Shown here piece after piece: positions 31,753 through 41,903 of a stretch of 64,000 nucleotides of DNA; the first letter of the stretch is position 1, and each line of letters opens with the position of its first letter. Both the position numbers and the translations under genes were made by a program. Under the pieces are notes generated by a model. That model was not told the origin of the DNA. It saw nothing but the letters and a program-made list of their open reading frames with translations, and made no database searches. The stretch comes from Sphaerulina vaccinii. Its lineage: Eukaryota > Ascomycota > Dothideomycetes > Mycosphaerellales > Mycosphaerellaceae. The DNA lies in NCBI GenBank assembly GCA_022570795.1, contig JAKUDP010000004.1:1612001-1676000 (forward strand), written 5' to 3'.

Positions 31753-33329
31753 CTAGTAATATACTGGCTTCTCAGGATCACTCAGGTCAAAGATGACAGA
31801 GCTGTGCGGCTTAGCTCCACCACGGTTGTAGAACTCTCGTGGAAAGTCAATGGAGCGGTTGAAGTTCAGAGCACCATTGTCTGCGATGTCGATATACAGA
31901 GCTTTGTAATCGCCTGGTGTGTTTAGAATGCCGATGTTACCAGTCTCGACGAAGTAGTCTGTGACAACGAGATGCTTCTGGTCTGGGGTTACTGCGACAA
32001 GTCAGTACGTGGATGCTGGAGGGTTTCAAGTGCACTTACGCTTCAGGTAGTGCGGACCGAGTGTTGGTTGGACCTCATCAGGGTCGTCGAGGCGCTTCAC
32101 GTTGTTGAGGTCTGAGATGTCGAGCGCAGCGATGTGGTTGGCAGTGGTGAGTGTGACTACTCACTATCAGCATTAAGCCAGATTGAGGAACACAGCTGTA
32201 CTTACAGTATGCGAACTTGCCATCTTTAGTGATATCCGAGTAGATAGCTGTAGTGTCGCGAGCCTTCTCGCCCAGATCATAGAGCAGTTCGACTCGGCCC
32301 GGCTTTCCATTTTCGTCGTTCTGGAAAGGATAAATAATCCAGACCTGACCCAGGTGGACAGCAGTCGCAATGGCAGCAGAGTCTTTGTTGCCAGGTATGA
32401 ACTTAACATCCTGTATGCCGCCTCCGTTCGGGATGTTAATAGTGTTGGTAATCCTGCGAGTAGTGAGGTCCCAGAGGCGAAGTGTGTTCGCACGCTGAAT
32501 GCCGAGCGATGGCTTGAGGACAGTGATCGGCACCACGAAATCAGACGTCAGGATCTAGTTCTTCTCGAAGTCGATCGAGAGGCCATGAGGCGAGAACTGC
32601 TCGCCAAGGATGTTCAATGTGCCTTCAACGTCTTCTGGCCATTGGTGAATGATATTGTAGTCGGCATCGGTTTCGATCAGTCGACCAGGAGCGGTACCAA
32701 CAGCAGAGCCCATGTACGTAATCTGTAAAGCAGAGACTGTCAGCATTTACTCATGATAGTGCCTGGAGCAGTATACTTACGAAGAAGCCACCATCTGGCT
32801 TAGCAACAACCTCATCAGCAATAGACGCCAGAAGAGCACGATCACTCTTCTGATACTTTGGCTCATATGGATTGGTAACATCAAAGTAGTAGCCGGTATC
32901 CTGCGTCTTCAGCAAAGAAAGCAGACCTCCTCCCCAGATAGTCTTGCCATCCTTCGAAACACCAAGATGATGTGGCGAGTTGCCACTTGTCGGGACATCT
33001 ACGACTCGTAGAAGAGTACCAAAAGTGTCATCATCCAAGGAGTAAGATGCCAGGAAGTCGGCATGTTTGTTGTCTCCAGCGCCAGTCCAGAAGTAGCCGA
33101 TCTTCTTTGGCTTGATGTTGCTTCCTGTCCATGGTGGTGAAGGTAGTGGTGGCGTGGGAATCTGAAGGATTGGAAGAGGTGGAGCGTTCTCGGATAGGAC
33201 TTCTGTCACTCCTGGTATGGCAGGAATGAGAAGTGGCAGAGAGATCTGACGCTTGGCTGGAACACCGAAAGGAATGGCTGCTGAAGCCAGACCAAGGCAG
33301 GCCGCGAGGGCGATCTTGGTGAGGGACAT
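31753..33329 (-). pseudogene. Secreted selenium-binding-protein (SBP56)-like beta-propeller gene with an in-frame TAG
   Basis: Exons 32781..33329, 32206..32722, 32040..32156 and 31753..31991 join in phase into 474 codons, but codon 239 is TAG (32555–32557). Residues before it (signal peptide, then KPKKIGYFWTGAGDNKHADF, SPHHLGVSKDGKTIWGGG, GSAVGTAPGRLIETDADY, SPHGLSIDFEKN) and after it (ILTSDFVVP, TLRLWDLTTRR, GIQDVKFIPGNKDS, LTTANHIAALDISD, PHSSVIFDLSDPEKP) are all good SBP56/methanethiol-oxidase-like sequence, and every intron has GT–AG ends. So only one nonsense codon disrupts the gene. It may be a recent pseudogene, a sequencing error or a readthrough site. An N-terminal signal peptide is unusual for the family, which is mostly cytosolic. 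Confidence 0.75.
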
Positions 33330-34977
33330 GAAAGACGAGAGGCTACTCTGGAGTGGATGAGAGTGAATGAGATGGAATGAGCAGGTTTTCACTTACAGTT
33401 CTGGCACTACTTATATCGCGCTCGCCTCGTGCTTCGTCTCTGGACATGTCGTAGTCCTCACTTGCATAGAGACACCTTCGACTCGAATGTTCTGACATAT
33501 TGCATGAATGTCGCCTTCGCCGATCACATTCTCGTCATCCGCACTCGACTATCGCACGATCATGAAGATGGACCCGGCACCCACCATTACGCAGGAGGCC
33601 GGCGCGACAGTCTCTTGGCCAAGAGCCGTTATGGTGATCTATACCAAATGCGCGAGGACCGCAATTTGACTTCCTAGCAATGTGAGCACACTCCATAGAG
33701 GCCAAACAGCAGTACGCAAGACTCATTTCGCAGGAACTTCGTGATGGTCTCCGTGGCAGGGTCCTCATCTCAGGAACGAGCTCGGTCTCTGTCGACGACC
33801 TGCCCACCAGGCCATCAGAACTTCAGCCGACATTAGACATCTCAGGTCCTGTCAGATGGAGCAGGAGCTATCGATCGCTTGATGACGTCCAGGGTGCGCA
33901 TATGATCCGCCATGCTTGTGACCATGACATGGGACTTGCTCGGGCGAGGTATGGACGCCTCTCCTCCCATAGTCACTCTAGTGCATTGTCAAGATGCGTA
34001 GGTCTGAGGTACGATCTGTCGTGATTGACGCTTGACCTGAGAGTTGGGTGTACTCTGTGGAGGTAGCCCTGGTAGTTTGACTCAAGCAAATTCCGGTGTC
34101 AGTGCTGGATGTGGCTCACTAGAAAGAATCAGCTCCTCAGAGGCCAACGTACCTAGTAGTTTGACTATCGACAACATCCCTGGTCATCACCATGATTGTT
34201 CTTCTGCCAATTTGGTGCGAGAGATGTTGATATTCGTGATGACTGGTTGATCTGCACTTGAGACGACCATGCGGGTCGTGAAGCTGTGGTACACCGTTGG
34301 CTCGAAGGACAATCCTGGGGCGCTTTCGACGAGCAGGATGCATACCTCACCAGAAGACTGCAGCTTCACAAGAAGTCGAAGACTTCCAGATTGGGACTTG
34401 CTAGCGTCAGGCTAAGCCAAGTCCATAGCATTGCGCCATCCTGGACATCGATGAGCTGTACCATGCCAAGGCTAGTTCCACATCCCCCACGATTCTTACA
34501 GGACGCTTGAATAGTGATCGGCATCATCATATCGGTTTTCTGGTAAAACTTGTGCAGTGCCCAGCTTTCGCCCAGAGTACGTGCTTGAATCTCATGCACA
34601 CTGTTTTGACCGAGCACAAGGCGTGATGCAAGCTAGGCAGTGCGATGCTTGTCGATGCACCACGGGCGGCTTCGCTTGGTGGTTGAGTGCCCGTACATTG
34701 CGGAGGTGATCTGCTAGGCCGGCAGGACAATGTCGAGTGATTCGGGTTTGCGAAGACCTCCATCTGCTGCGGGATAGCTGCGGCTCACATATGGTAGCGA
34801 AATGAGTCGGAAATGTACAAGGACCTCAGGTAATGATCACATCAGAATCGCGCACGACTTCGTGCTCCGGAGGAGGATCAACAATGGTCGATCCTGCCAA
34901 TCCTACTGGTCATAACGTAGGGTGTATCGCCACATTTGTGAGTAGAGAAGCGTGATCCTTTTGTTTTCTGTTACAGA
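33330..34977. other. Gene-poor stretch, possible decayed coding sequence
   Basis: No confident gene in 1.6 kb. On the minus strand between about 34137 and 34763 several short frames follow one another in different phases, as in a decayed gene, but I could not identify a family, so no pseudogene is called. The last 150 bases are the promoter of the oxalate-decarboxylase-like gene. Confidence 0.4.
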
Positions 34978-36517
34978 ATGAAGTTCAGTCAAGTACTTGC
35001 CAGCGCGCTGGCATTCAACGTTGCAACAGCCACACCCTTACTCGGCCAGAAGGAGCAGCAGGAGGTCGAGGCACCAAAGGAAGCATTCAAGTTCAAGCGT
35101 GGCTTGCCATCGACACGCGACACCAAGCACTTGCGTCCGGCATTGGAAGCTCGACAAGAACAGCCCATCTCGTCGGTGCCAGATACCGATGCACCTGGCT
35201 ACTCCTCTGGCTCCTTCGCGCAGGGTCAGCCTGTGAATGATGCCAATGATCGAGGAGCACCTCTACTTGGTAGGTGGCCAAGGACACTTTCAAAGCTTGT
35301 GCTGACTTATGTAGGCGGCACAAATCGTGGAGTCGACATCCAGAATCCGAGTAATCTCGGACAAGAGTCGACAGATTCAGGCATTGTGCCAAACTTGAAG
35401 TGGAGATTCTCAGACAGCAAGACTCGTCTTCTGAAGGGTGGTTGGGTGCGGGAGCAGGTCGTCCAGGATCTGCCGCAAAGCAAGGACATTGCTGCAGCAC
35501 AACAGCACTTGAAGAAAGGCGCAGTACGCGAACTCCACTGGCACAAAGTAGCTGAATGGGGATATGTATACTCTGGGCGCATTGGCGTCTCTGCCGTAGA
35601 CGAGGATGGCAAGAACTCCTACGATGTTCTGGGTGTCGGAGATGTCTGGTAAGTGTACCTGCAATGAGTCCTGTTATGCCAGCTGACAAGGTCCAGGTAC
35701 TTCCCTAAGGGTGCCGCACATACCGTTCATGGACTTTCCGATGAGGCCGAGTATCTTCTGGTATTCGACGAGGGAGACTTCGATGCCTTTGGCACAACTT
35801 TCAATGTTGATGACTGGATATCGCACACTCCGAAAGACATCTTGGCCAAGAACTTTGGTAAGCCAGCCTCCAGATGGTGCGTCGAATGATATGCTGATAG
35901 CGTTAGGTGTGAATGCATCGCTGTTCGATACTGTTCCGTCGCCCAATCCATATATCTCGGCTGGTAATCTGAGCGTCGCAGCCGAGACTCAAGGTGTGGA
36001 CCATCCCATTGGCGATCTCAGTGCCAACGCCAGCAGCACCTACGTACGATTTGCGAAAGACGTTCCAGTCATCCAAGCTCCAGGTGGTGGTGGTACAATT
36101 CAGATCTTCGACTCGCGCAATTTCCCCATCTCAACCACGATCGCTTCATCCGTGGTCACTATCAAGCCTGGAGGCCTACGAGAGCTGCATTGGCATCCTA
36201 CTGCCGAAGAAAGGGTCTACTTCGCACAAGGACAAGCCCGCGCTACAGTCTTCATGGGGAGCGCAGCTGCTCGAACTTTCGACTTCTTTGCTGGAGACAC
36301 CGCTGTGCTCCCAGACAACAGTGGCCATTATGTCGAGAACACCTCTGATACTGAAGACCTGATCTGGATTGAGATCTTCAAGGCTGATCGTGTGGCGGAT
36401 ATATCCTTGACGCAGTGGTTGGCTCTCACGCCTGCGACTCTTGTGGCCCAGGTCTTGAACATCTCTGTCGATGCTGTGAAGGGCCTGAAGAAGGAGAAGC
36501 AATTGATCATTGCTTAA
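34978..36517 (+). CDS. Secreted bicupin, oxalate decarboxylase family
   Basis: Exons 34978..35269, 35315..35648, 35697..35857 and 35907..36517 encode 465 residues, the usual size. A signal peptide (MKFSQVLASALAFNVATA) is followed by a propeptide-like stretch. Two cupin domains each carry the Mn-binding set: RELHWHKVAEWGYVYSG (about 168–182) with a later His in GAAHTVHGL, and RELHWHPTAEERVYFAQG (about 353–370) with GHYVEN. The arrangement is that of oxalate decarboxylase, which splits oxalate to formate and CO2; oxalate oxidase activity cannot be excluded from sequence. All three introns are short GT–AG introns that restore phase exactly. Confidence 0.9.
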
Positions 36518-36732
36518 GGTGTTATGCTTGTATGTAGGATGTGATAGTAATGGCCGTGTAGCCGCTGAAACTGAGGAAGCCGCGATCAGGTTTTAGCGTC
36601 CCTTCACATGCAAATGACGTTTAGCGTTTTGCCTCTGTTCCTGCAATTTCAACCAATCGTCGCAACTGCAAAAAACATTACCTTGTAAACAACTCCAACT
36701 CATCTCTGATACCAACGACAATATCAGAGAAG

Positions 36733-37575
36733 ATGCCGCAATTCAAAGTCACCAGAGAAGACGTCAAGGCGTTTCTGCCGGACAGGTCGAATGGTCACGA
36801 CAGTGCCATCATCAGTTCCAAGAAAAAACTGCCCACTGCAAACAGCAACCTCATCTCAACTCTGCCAGATGTGCCAGTCACACTTGAGCGACAGCCATAC
36901 CATGCCGGTGCCAACGATGTGCTCCAGCATCCAGGCACCGCTCGCGTCAACATAGCGCCTTCTCGAGAGTCTCCCAACGGCACAGAAGGCTGGGCTGAAA
37001 ATCATCAATACCAGACAGTTCTGCAGCAGCATTGCGATTACTTCGACCCAGACCACGATGGTGTCATCTGGCCTCTCGACACCTACAGATCGTGTCGCAA
37101 GTGGGGCTGGAACATGCTCCTCTCTGCCTTTGTCATGCTTGTCATCCATTTAGGTCTCTCTTATCCAACTTGCCCGTCTTGGATTCCAGACCCAAGCTTT
37201 CGCATCTGGATCAACAACATCCACAAGGACAACCACGGCAGCGCCTCTGGATCTTACGACAACGAGGGTCGCTTCAGGCCACAGCAGTTCGAGGAAATCT
37301 TTACGAAGTACGATCAAGGCAACAAGGGCGGGCTTTCGATCGGCGATCTGCTTCGATTCCACAAAGGACAGCGTTTTGCGATGGATTTCTGGGGCATGAG
37401 TGCGACTGCGCTGGAGTGGACAGCCGTGTACTTGCTGCTGTGGCCCGATGATGGCGTGATGCAGAAGGAGGAGGTTCGTAGGATCTTCGACGGCAGCATC
37501 TTCCAGTACAAGGCGGACGAGTACGCGCGCAAGCAGCAGTCGACGCGTACGAATGGACAGAAGAAGCTGAAATGA
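36733..37575 (+). CDS. Caleosin (lipid-droplet peroxygenase family)
   Basis: A single exon of 280 residues. The EF-hand lies in QQHCDYFDPDHDGVIWPLDT, followed by a hydrophobic segment with a proline region (WNMLLSAFVMLVIHLGLSYP) that anchors caleosins in lipid droplet or ER membrane. The C-terminal part has the family block FRIWINNIHKDNHGSASGSYD and EIFTKYDQGNKGGLSIGDLL. Conserved histidines on both sides of the membrane segment are the presumed haem ligands. Fungal caleosins are peroxygenases that oxygenate fatty acids with hydroperoxide. Confidence 0.92.
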   Translation: MPQFKVTREDVKAFLPDRSNGHDSAIISSKKKLPTANSNLISTLPDVPVTLERQPYHAGANDVLQHPGTARVNIAPSRESPNGTEGWAENHQYQTVLQQHCDYFDPDHDGVIWPLDTYRSCRKWGWNMLLSAFVMLVIHLGLSYPTCPSWIPDPSFRIWINNIHKDNHGSASGSYDNEGRFRPQQFEEIFTKYDQGNKGGLSIGDLLRFHKGQRFAMDFWGMSATALEWTAVYLLLWPDDGVMQKEEVRRIFDGSIFQYKADEYARKQQSTRTNGQKKLK

Positions 37576-37980
37576 GAAACGACAAAGTTACGTGCATGAA
37601 CTGACGATTGTGTTTGAGGGAGTTGAGGAGCGAGGACCGCGACAGATTAGAGCTAGACGCCAAGAGCAGCTCAAGTGAATAAAGTAGCGGTATCATAAGG
37701 CAAATATGTATGTTTGAAAGCAGCTTCGCTACCAATCCATGTCTTGACTTCAACCCGAAGCAAGAACCTCACCGACTGTGAGATGCGTTTGTGACAGCTT
37801 CTCATCGAGATATAAACAGTTTGAGCACTCTCAAAGATGTACAACGTTACTCATGCCTTGAATACTAGTAAGCCGAGGCTGTCAGGAGCCCATTAACAAT
37901 ATGTCTACAGAACTCTCACTTGACCATGATACCACCCGCGACTTACACCTCAGCGATAATTAACAGCAAGCACAGTCACC
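37576..37980. other. Intergenic, nothing recognised
   Basis: The 3' region of the caleosin gene and the promoter of the crotonase gene. No feature is called. Confidence 0.4.
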
Positions 37981-38799
37981 ATGACCTCTCCAGAAGAACA
38001 AGATGCTGTCCTCGTTACCAAGCCATCAGGAGGCATAACACTAATAACCATCAACCGCCCCCATCGTCGAAACGCTGTAGACGCTTCTACAGCTCTTAAA
38101 CTCTTCTCAGCGTTCAACGATTTCGAACGAGATCCAACTCAAAAGATCGCAATCCTTACTGGGTCGAATGACACCTTCTGTGCTGGCTTCGATCTGCATA
38201 CCGTCTCACAGAACAAGTCCGAACCACACTATGATTCCACTTCGACCATTGGTCCAATGGGCCCATCAAGAATGCATGTTGTGCTTTCCAAACCATTACT
38301 TTGTGCAATCTCCGGTCATGCAGTCGCAGGAGGGCTTGAGTTGTCGTTGCTCGGTGACCTTAGGATTGTGGAGGAGGATGCGACTTTTGGTGTGTTTTGT
38401 CGTAGATGGGGTGTACCACTTATCGATGGTGGGACAGTTCGTTTGCAGAGGATCATAGGTTTAGGCAGGGCATTAGATTTAGTACTTACTGGACGAGCAG
38501 TCTCTGCTCAAGAAGCGCACTCCATAGGCCTGGCTACTCGTGTAGTGCCGAAAGGCAAAGCATTGGAGGAGGCGTTGAAGTTAGCGAAGGAATTACTGCA
38601 GTTTCCTCAGTTGTGCATGAATTTGGACAGAAGGTCTGTCTATAATGCTGCTTATGATGCGAGGAGTTTTGAGGAAGCGATGAAGTTTGAATTTAAGCAT
38701 GGCATCAAGGCTGTTGAAGCTGAAGGGGCAGCAGGCGCAGCAAGGTTTAGTAAGGGTATTGGGAGACACGGAAGCTTTGGTAATAGTAGTAAGTTATAG
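37981..38799 (+). CDS. Enoyl-CoA hydratase/isomerase (crotonase) family protein
   Basis: A single exon of 272 residues. Crotonase motifs are ITLITINRPHRRNAVDASTA, ILTGSNDTFCAGFDL (first oxyanion-hole segment), LLCAISGHAVAGGLELSLLG (second oxyanion-hole segment) and FCRRWGVPLIDGGTVRLQRI. The GVPLIDGGTVRL block carries Asp where classical hydratases have the catalytic Glu, so a true hydratase activity is uncertain. The last residues (FGNSSKL) end in SKL, a perfect type 1 peroxisomal targeting signal, so the enzyme is expected in peroxisomes. Confidence 0.9.
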   Translation: MTSPEEQDAVLVTKPSGGITLITINRPHRRNAVDASTALKLFSAFNDFERDPTQKIAILTGSNDTFCAGFDLHTVSQNKSEPHYDSTSTIGPMGPSRMHVVLSKPLLCAISGHAVAGGLELSLLGDLRIVEEDATFGVFCRRWGVPLIDGGTVRLQRIIGLGRALDLVLTGRAVSAQEAHSIGLATRVVPKGKALEEALKLAKELLQFPQLCMNLDRRSVYNAAYDARSFEEAMKFEFKHGIKAVEAEGAAGAARFSKGIGRHGSFGNSSKL

Positions 38800-38845
38800 G
38801 TGCAATTGCATGCCTACAGTGTGAGGTCGCCGCCCGATCATCGCT

Positions 38846-39073
38846 ATGCATTTCGAGACAAGAAGTAGTATACAGGTCCTGCTGTCACTCAGTATCTTCT
38901 TCGATCTTGTACACAGCGACACCGCTCTGAACACCCAATTGACCGCTCTGCACAATGCTTCCCTTCAATCATGCATCAAAGCCGTCTCCGATGCGCTAGC
39001 CGTTGGCTGTAGTCGGAATCCACCCGGCGTGTCCCTGTGCTACCAGTCCTTACCTGCCAGCCCCAATCTATAA
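38846..39073 (+). CDS. Possible small secreted protein
   Basis: A 75-residue frame beginning MHFETRSSIQVLLSLSIFFD, which reads as a signal peptide, and holding three cysteines near the end (SCIKAV, VGCSRN, SLCYQSL). No family is recognised and the frame may be a fragment or chance. It lies between the crotonase and the 3' end of the phosphatase gene. Confidence 0.25.
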   Translation: MHFETRSSIQVLLSLSIFFDLVHSDTALNTQLTALHNASLQSCIKAVSDALAVGCSRNPPGVSLCYQSLPASPNL

Positions 39074-39209
39074 TCCGTTTGCGTTGGACGTATGCCACTT
39101 GACCTTCTCCACGCTATGCGATATCCCAGAAATGCCCGCCTTCTCGGCTCGCAGAGTTTCGCTTGAAATCGATAAGTAGGTCTGAGACCCATGATGCAGT
39201 TGCTGTCTC

Positions 39210-41903
39210 CTAGGACATGCTGGCCTGCTCCTTCTCCTTACGCAGCTCGCGCTGCTCAACCATCCACTCCATGACACTCTCGTAGCACAGCACATACTGT
39301 CGCAAGCTTTGTACCATACTGATGCGTTGATGGCGAAAGTCCTCGACAGTCTTCTCAACCAAGTCGACGTCGTCGCGTGTGACCCAAGAGTCGCCACCCT
39401 GAGGCTCTTGGTACGATGCGAAGAAACCGCCGTTGCTGCCTCGCCGCATCGCATCGTTACGCTCTGCATCCGAGCGCGATGGCTTCTTGTGAGGTGGTGT
39501 CGAATCGATGTCCATGGGTGTATTCTCTCGAGACGAATCGCGATCGATGCGCTGACGCTTAATCATGTCAATGACGCTGTCAACAGTGCAAAAGGTACCC
39601 GTACGACCACATCCGGCAGAGCAATGAACGAGGACAGGGCGTTCACTACTGTCTTCAAGTATCCCAGCTCGAGCCACGGAGCTAGTTGCGCGGACCACGG
39701 CGTTCGTCTGCTCTACCAGACCCAGTAGATGAGCTGGATGTGCTGGAGCACCAAAGTCAGGCCAGCTAGAGTACTGAAGCTGTGTGATCTCGCGCATCGG
39801 CTCGAAGGGGAAGCGGTCATGGCTGATTGTGAACTTGCGCACAATCACAAATGGCTGTTCATTGTTATCGGTCTTCTCATCCTTGCTGCTGCTGTTGATA
39901 GGGGCAAGCGGTACGCCAGGATTCTGGGACTTTGTCATGTGGCGATGCACAGAGGGTCTCTTCTGATGAGCTTTGTGTATTCTAGACGGCTCCAGGGAAG
40001 CCCGCTTCTCAGAAAGAAAGTCCAGGTGTATCGATCCATACTTACTCTGTTCCCAGTAGTTGTGTGCTTTGACCTGGGCACCCTCCTTTTCGGCGGTAAG
40101 CATGACTATGACACGAACGTCTTGCTGCCAGATCACGTTCCAGAAGTCGTTCATCGTGGCGGGGATCGGTGCCTGTGTCGAGATGTACCGCTTGTTGCTA
40201 TACGAGGCCTTGATATGGCTGGCATTGAAGTAGTCGCATCCATGGTTCGGCACACCTTGCACGCGGACGCGAGAGTGCTCGAATGGCCAGATATTGTTGT
40301 AGCGGTTCTTGTTACCCTTCTCCAAACCAGCGATACGGACAGCATCAGAGGCTTCCTGCTTGGTGGGTGTGCCGAACTGGACCTTGCCAGACAGTGCATC
40401 CTCCATGCGCTTCTTCTCACGGCGCTCAATCTGCTCAAAACGATTGGCTACCTTCTTGCCCTTGTCTGATGGCGCCGCAGCATCCTTGATCCACTCAGGA
40501 TACTCATTCTCTGCAGAGCTCGTCTCTCGTGATGGATGCTTAAGCTCAATCTGACCAACGCCGCCAATAAGATCCATATTCTGCCTGATATTGCCGAAGA
40601 ATGGATTAGCTGGCTTGTCGGTCGCAGGCATGGGACAACCGCCGACAGCTGGCGCGACCATTGGACCATCGCCGTCGACTCCTCCTGATCCCCCTGCCGA
40701 GGAGTACAAGCCACTCGCGACATACTTGGGGAAGCGCTTAGCAAACTCTTGGAAGCCACCTTTCACGATGTACAGCGTGCCATCATAACCTTCACCACGA
40801 AACTTCTTGATCGTGTTGAGACAAATGGTTGCATCTTTCAGCACAGCACAATTTGCATCGTAGACAACGATGTAGCTGCTCTTCTTCCAATTCTCGAACT
40901 TTGCTCGCTGCTCTTCGTCCTTGAAGGTATCCGCGAGCTTCTGTACATTGAACGATGGTCGCTTTAGTAACGTGGTGGGTATGCACAAGTTGAGCGCTGA
41001 ACTGATATGTGAATTTGCGTATTGTGTCTGTACACGTAGATCCAGAAGCAATATGTCCTCGTTCTGGGTGTCGAGCAGGTTCACAATATGTTGAGGTGTT
41101 GCGAACACTGTGTCACTGGTGTCTGTGGTGATTGGTAACGTTTCTGCGCGAGCTTTCTGTGTATTATAATGTGAGGTCATACTGTCCAGAGGTAATTGCA
41201 AGCGCATGTTCAGACCCTCGGAAGACTTAGGCGAATCCAGCTTGCCCTTGGCCACGTCCTTCTGCATGTTTTCAAAAGTTGGTGGCGAGGCGCGGCGCTT
41301 GCTATCCGTATGTGATTCGCGGTCCGTGCTGTGCATTCGCTTGGGCGATCTTGAAAGCTCACTTGTGGATGAATCGAATACAGCTCGGTGTGATGCCGCA
41401 GACACAGATATATCTCGCGGTGTTGCGCATGGGCGTGACGATGTTTGACTGACAGATTGGCGGCTGGTCGTCCTGCTTTGGCTAGGTCTCGAAGCAAGAC
41501 TCGAAGTAGAGCCCGAGCCTGGCAGACTCATCTTGTAAGTGTTCAGACCGCCGCCGAGACTGAAACCCTTGCCGCCGCCCTGCGACTGCTCTCTGAAGTC
41601 TTCAAACTGTGCATCCTGATCCAGTGGTACCACGCTCGGCGATATTGCAGCAGTCGAACGAACCGTTGAGGAAGGCGGACTCCAATTGATCTTGGCGTGG
41701 TTGTCGCTCATATACGAGCTCTCATCGGCCTTGAAGCCAAAGTAATTGGGTGAGGGTGTACCAGGCGCATTGTGTCGCTGAGGACTGGTGATGCGTGGCG
41801 ATAGGAAGGGAGCCATGTCGGGGTTAGTGGCAGGTGTCGTGGTCGTGCGAGGCTGTTGGGCTCGCTGCGAGTGATATCGGGGTGAGGTCGCTGTCTGCGT
41901 CAT
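39210..41903 (-). CDS. Protein tyrosine phosphatase with N-terminal rhodanese domain
   Basis: A single exon of 897 residues. A disordered Ser-rich N-terminus (about 1–260) is followed by a rhodanese/Cdc25-like domain (about 265–395: ILLLDLRVQTQYANSHISSA, SYIVVYDANCAV). The phosphatase domain (about 500–890) has NRYNNIWPFEHSRVRV, the WPD loop in SSWPDFGAPAHP and the active site VHCSAGCGRTGTF near residue 760. A low-complexity insertion separates parts of the phosphatase domain. The architecture matches fungal Ptp2/Ptp3 and Pyp1, which dephosphorylate stress MAP kinases of the Hog1/Sty1 type. Confidence 0.92.
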   Translation of the reverse strand: MTQTATSPRYHSQRAQQPRTTTTPATNPDMAPFLSPRITSPQRHNAPGTPSPNYFGFKADESSYMSDNHAKINWSPPSSTVRSTAAISPSVVPLDQDAQFEDFREQSQGGGKGFSLGGGLNTYKMSLPGSGSTSSLASRPSQSRTTSRQSVSQTSSRPCATPRDISVSAASHRAVFDSSTSELSRSPKRMHSTDRESHTDSKRRASPPTFENMQKDVAKGKLDSPKSSEGLNMRLQLPLDSMTSHYNTQKARAETLPITTDTSDTVFATPQHIVNLLDTQNEDILLLDLRVQTQYANSHISSALNLCIPTTLLKRPSFNVQKLADTFKDEEQRAKFENWKKSSYIVVYDANCAVLKDATICLNTIKKFRGEGYDGTLYIVKGGFQEFAKRFPKYVASGLYSSAGGSGGVDGDGPMVAPAVGGCPMPATDKPANPFFGNIRQNMDLIGGVGQIELKHPSRETSSAENEYPEWIKDAAAPSDKGKKVANRFEQIERREKKRMEDALSGKVQFGTPTKQEASDAVRIAGLEKGNKNRYNNIWPFEHSRVRVQGVPNHGCDYFNASHIKASYSNKRYISTQAPIPATMNDFWNVIWQQDVRVIVMLTAEKEGAQVKAHNYWEQSKYGSIHLDFLSEKRASLEPSRIHKAHQKRPSVHRHMTKSQNPGVPLAPINSSSKDEKTDNNEQPFVIVRKFTISHDRFPFEPMREITQLQYSSWPDFGAPAHPAHLLGLVEQTNAVVRATSSVARAGILEDSSERPVLVHCSAGCGRTGTFCTVDSVIDMIKRQRIDRDSSRENTPMDIDSTPPHKKPSRSDAERNDAMRRGSNGGFFASYQEPQGGDSWVTRDDVDLVEKTVEDFRHQRISMVQSLRQYVLCYESVMEWMVEQRELRKEKEQASMS

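Noticed and set aside
33535..34763. Short minus-strand frames as a gene
   Set aside because: Different phases, no splice logic and no recognised family; noted only as possible decay.
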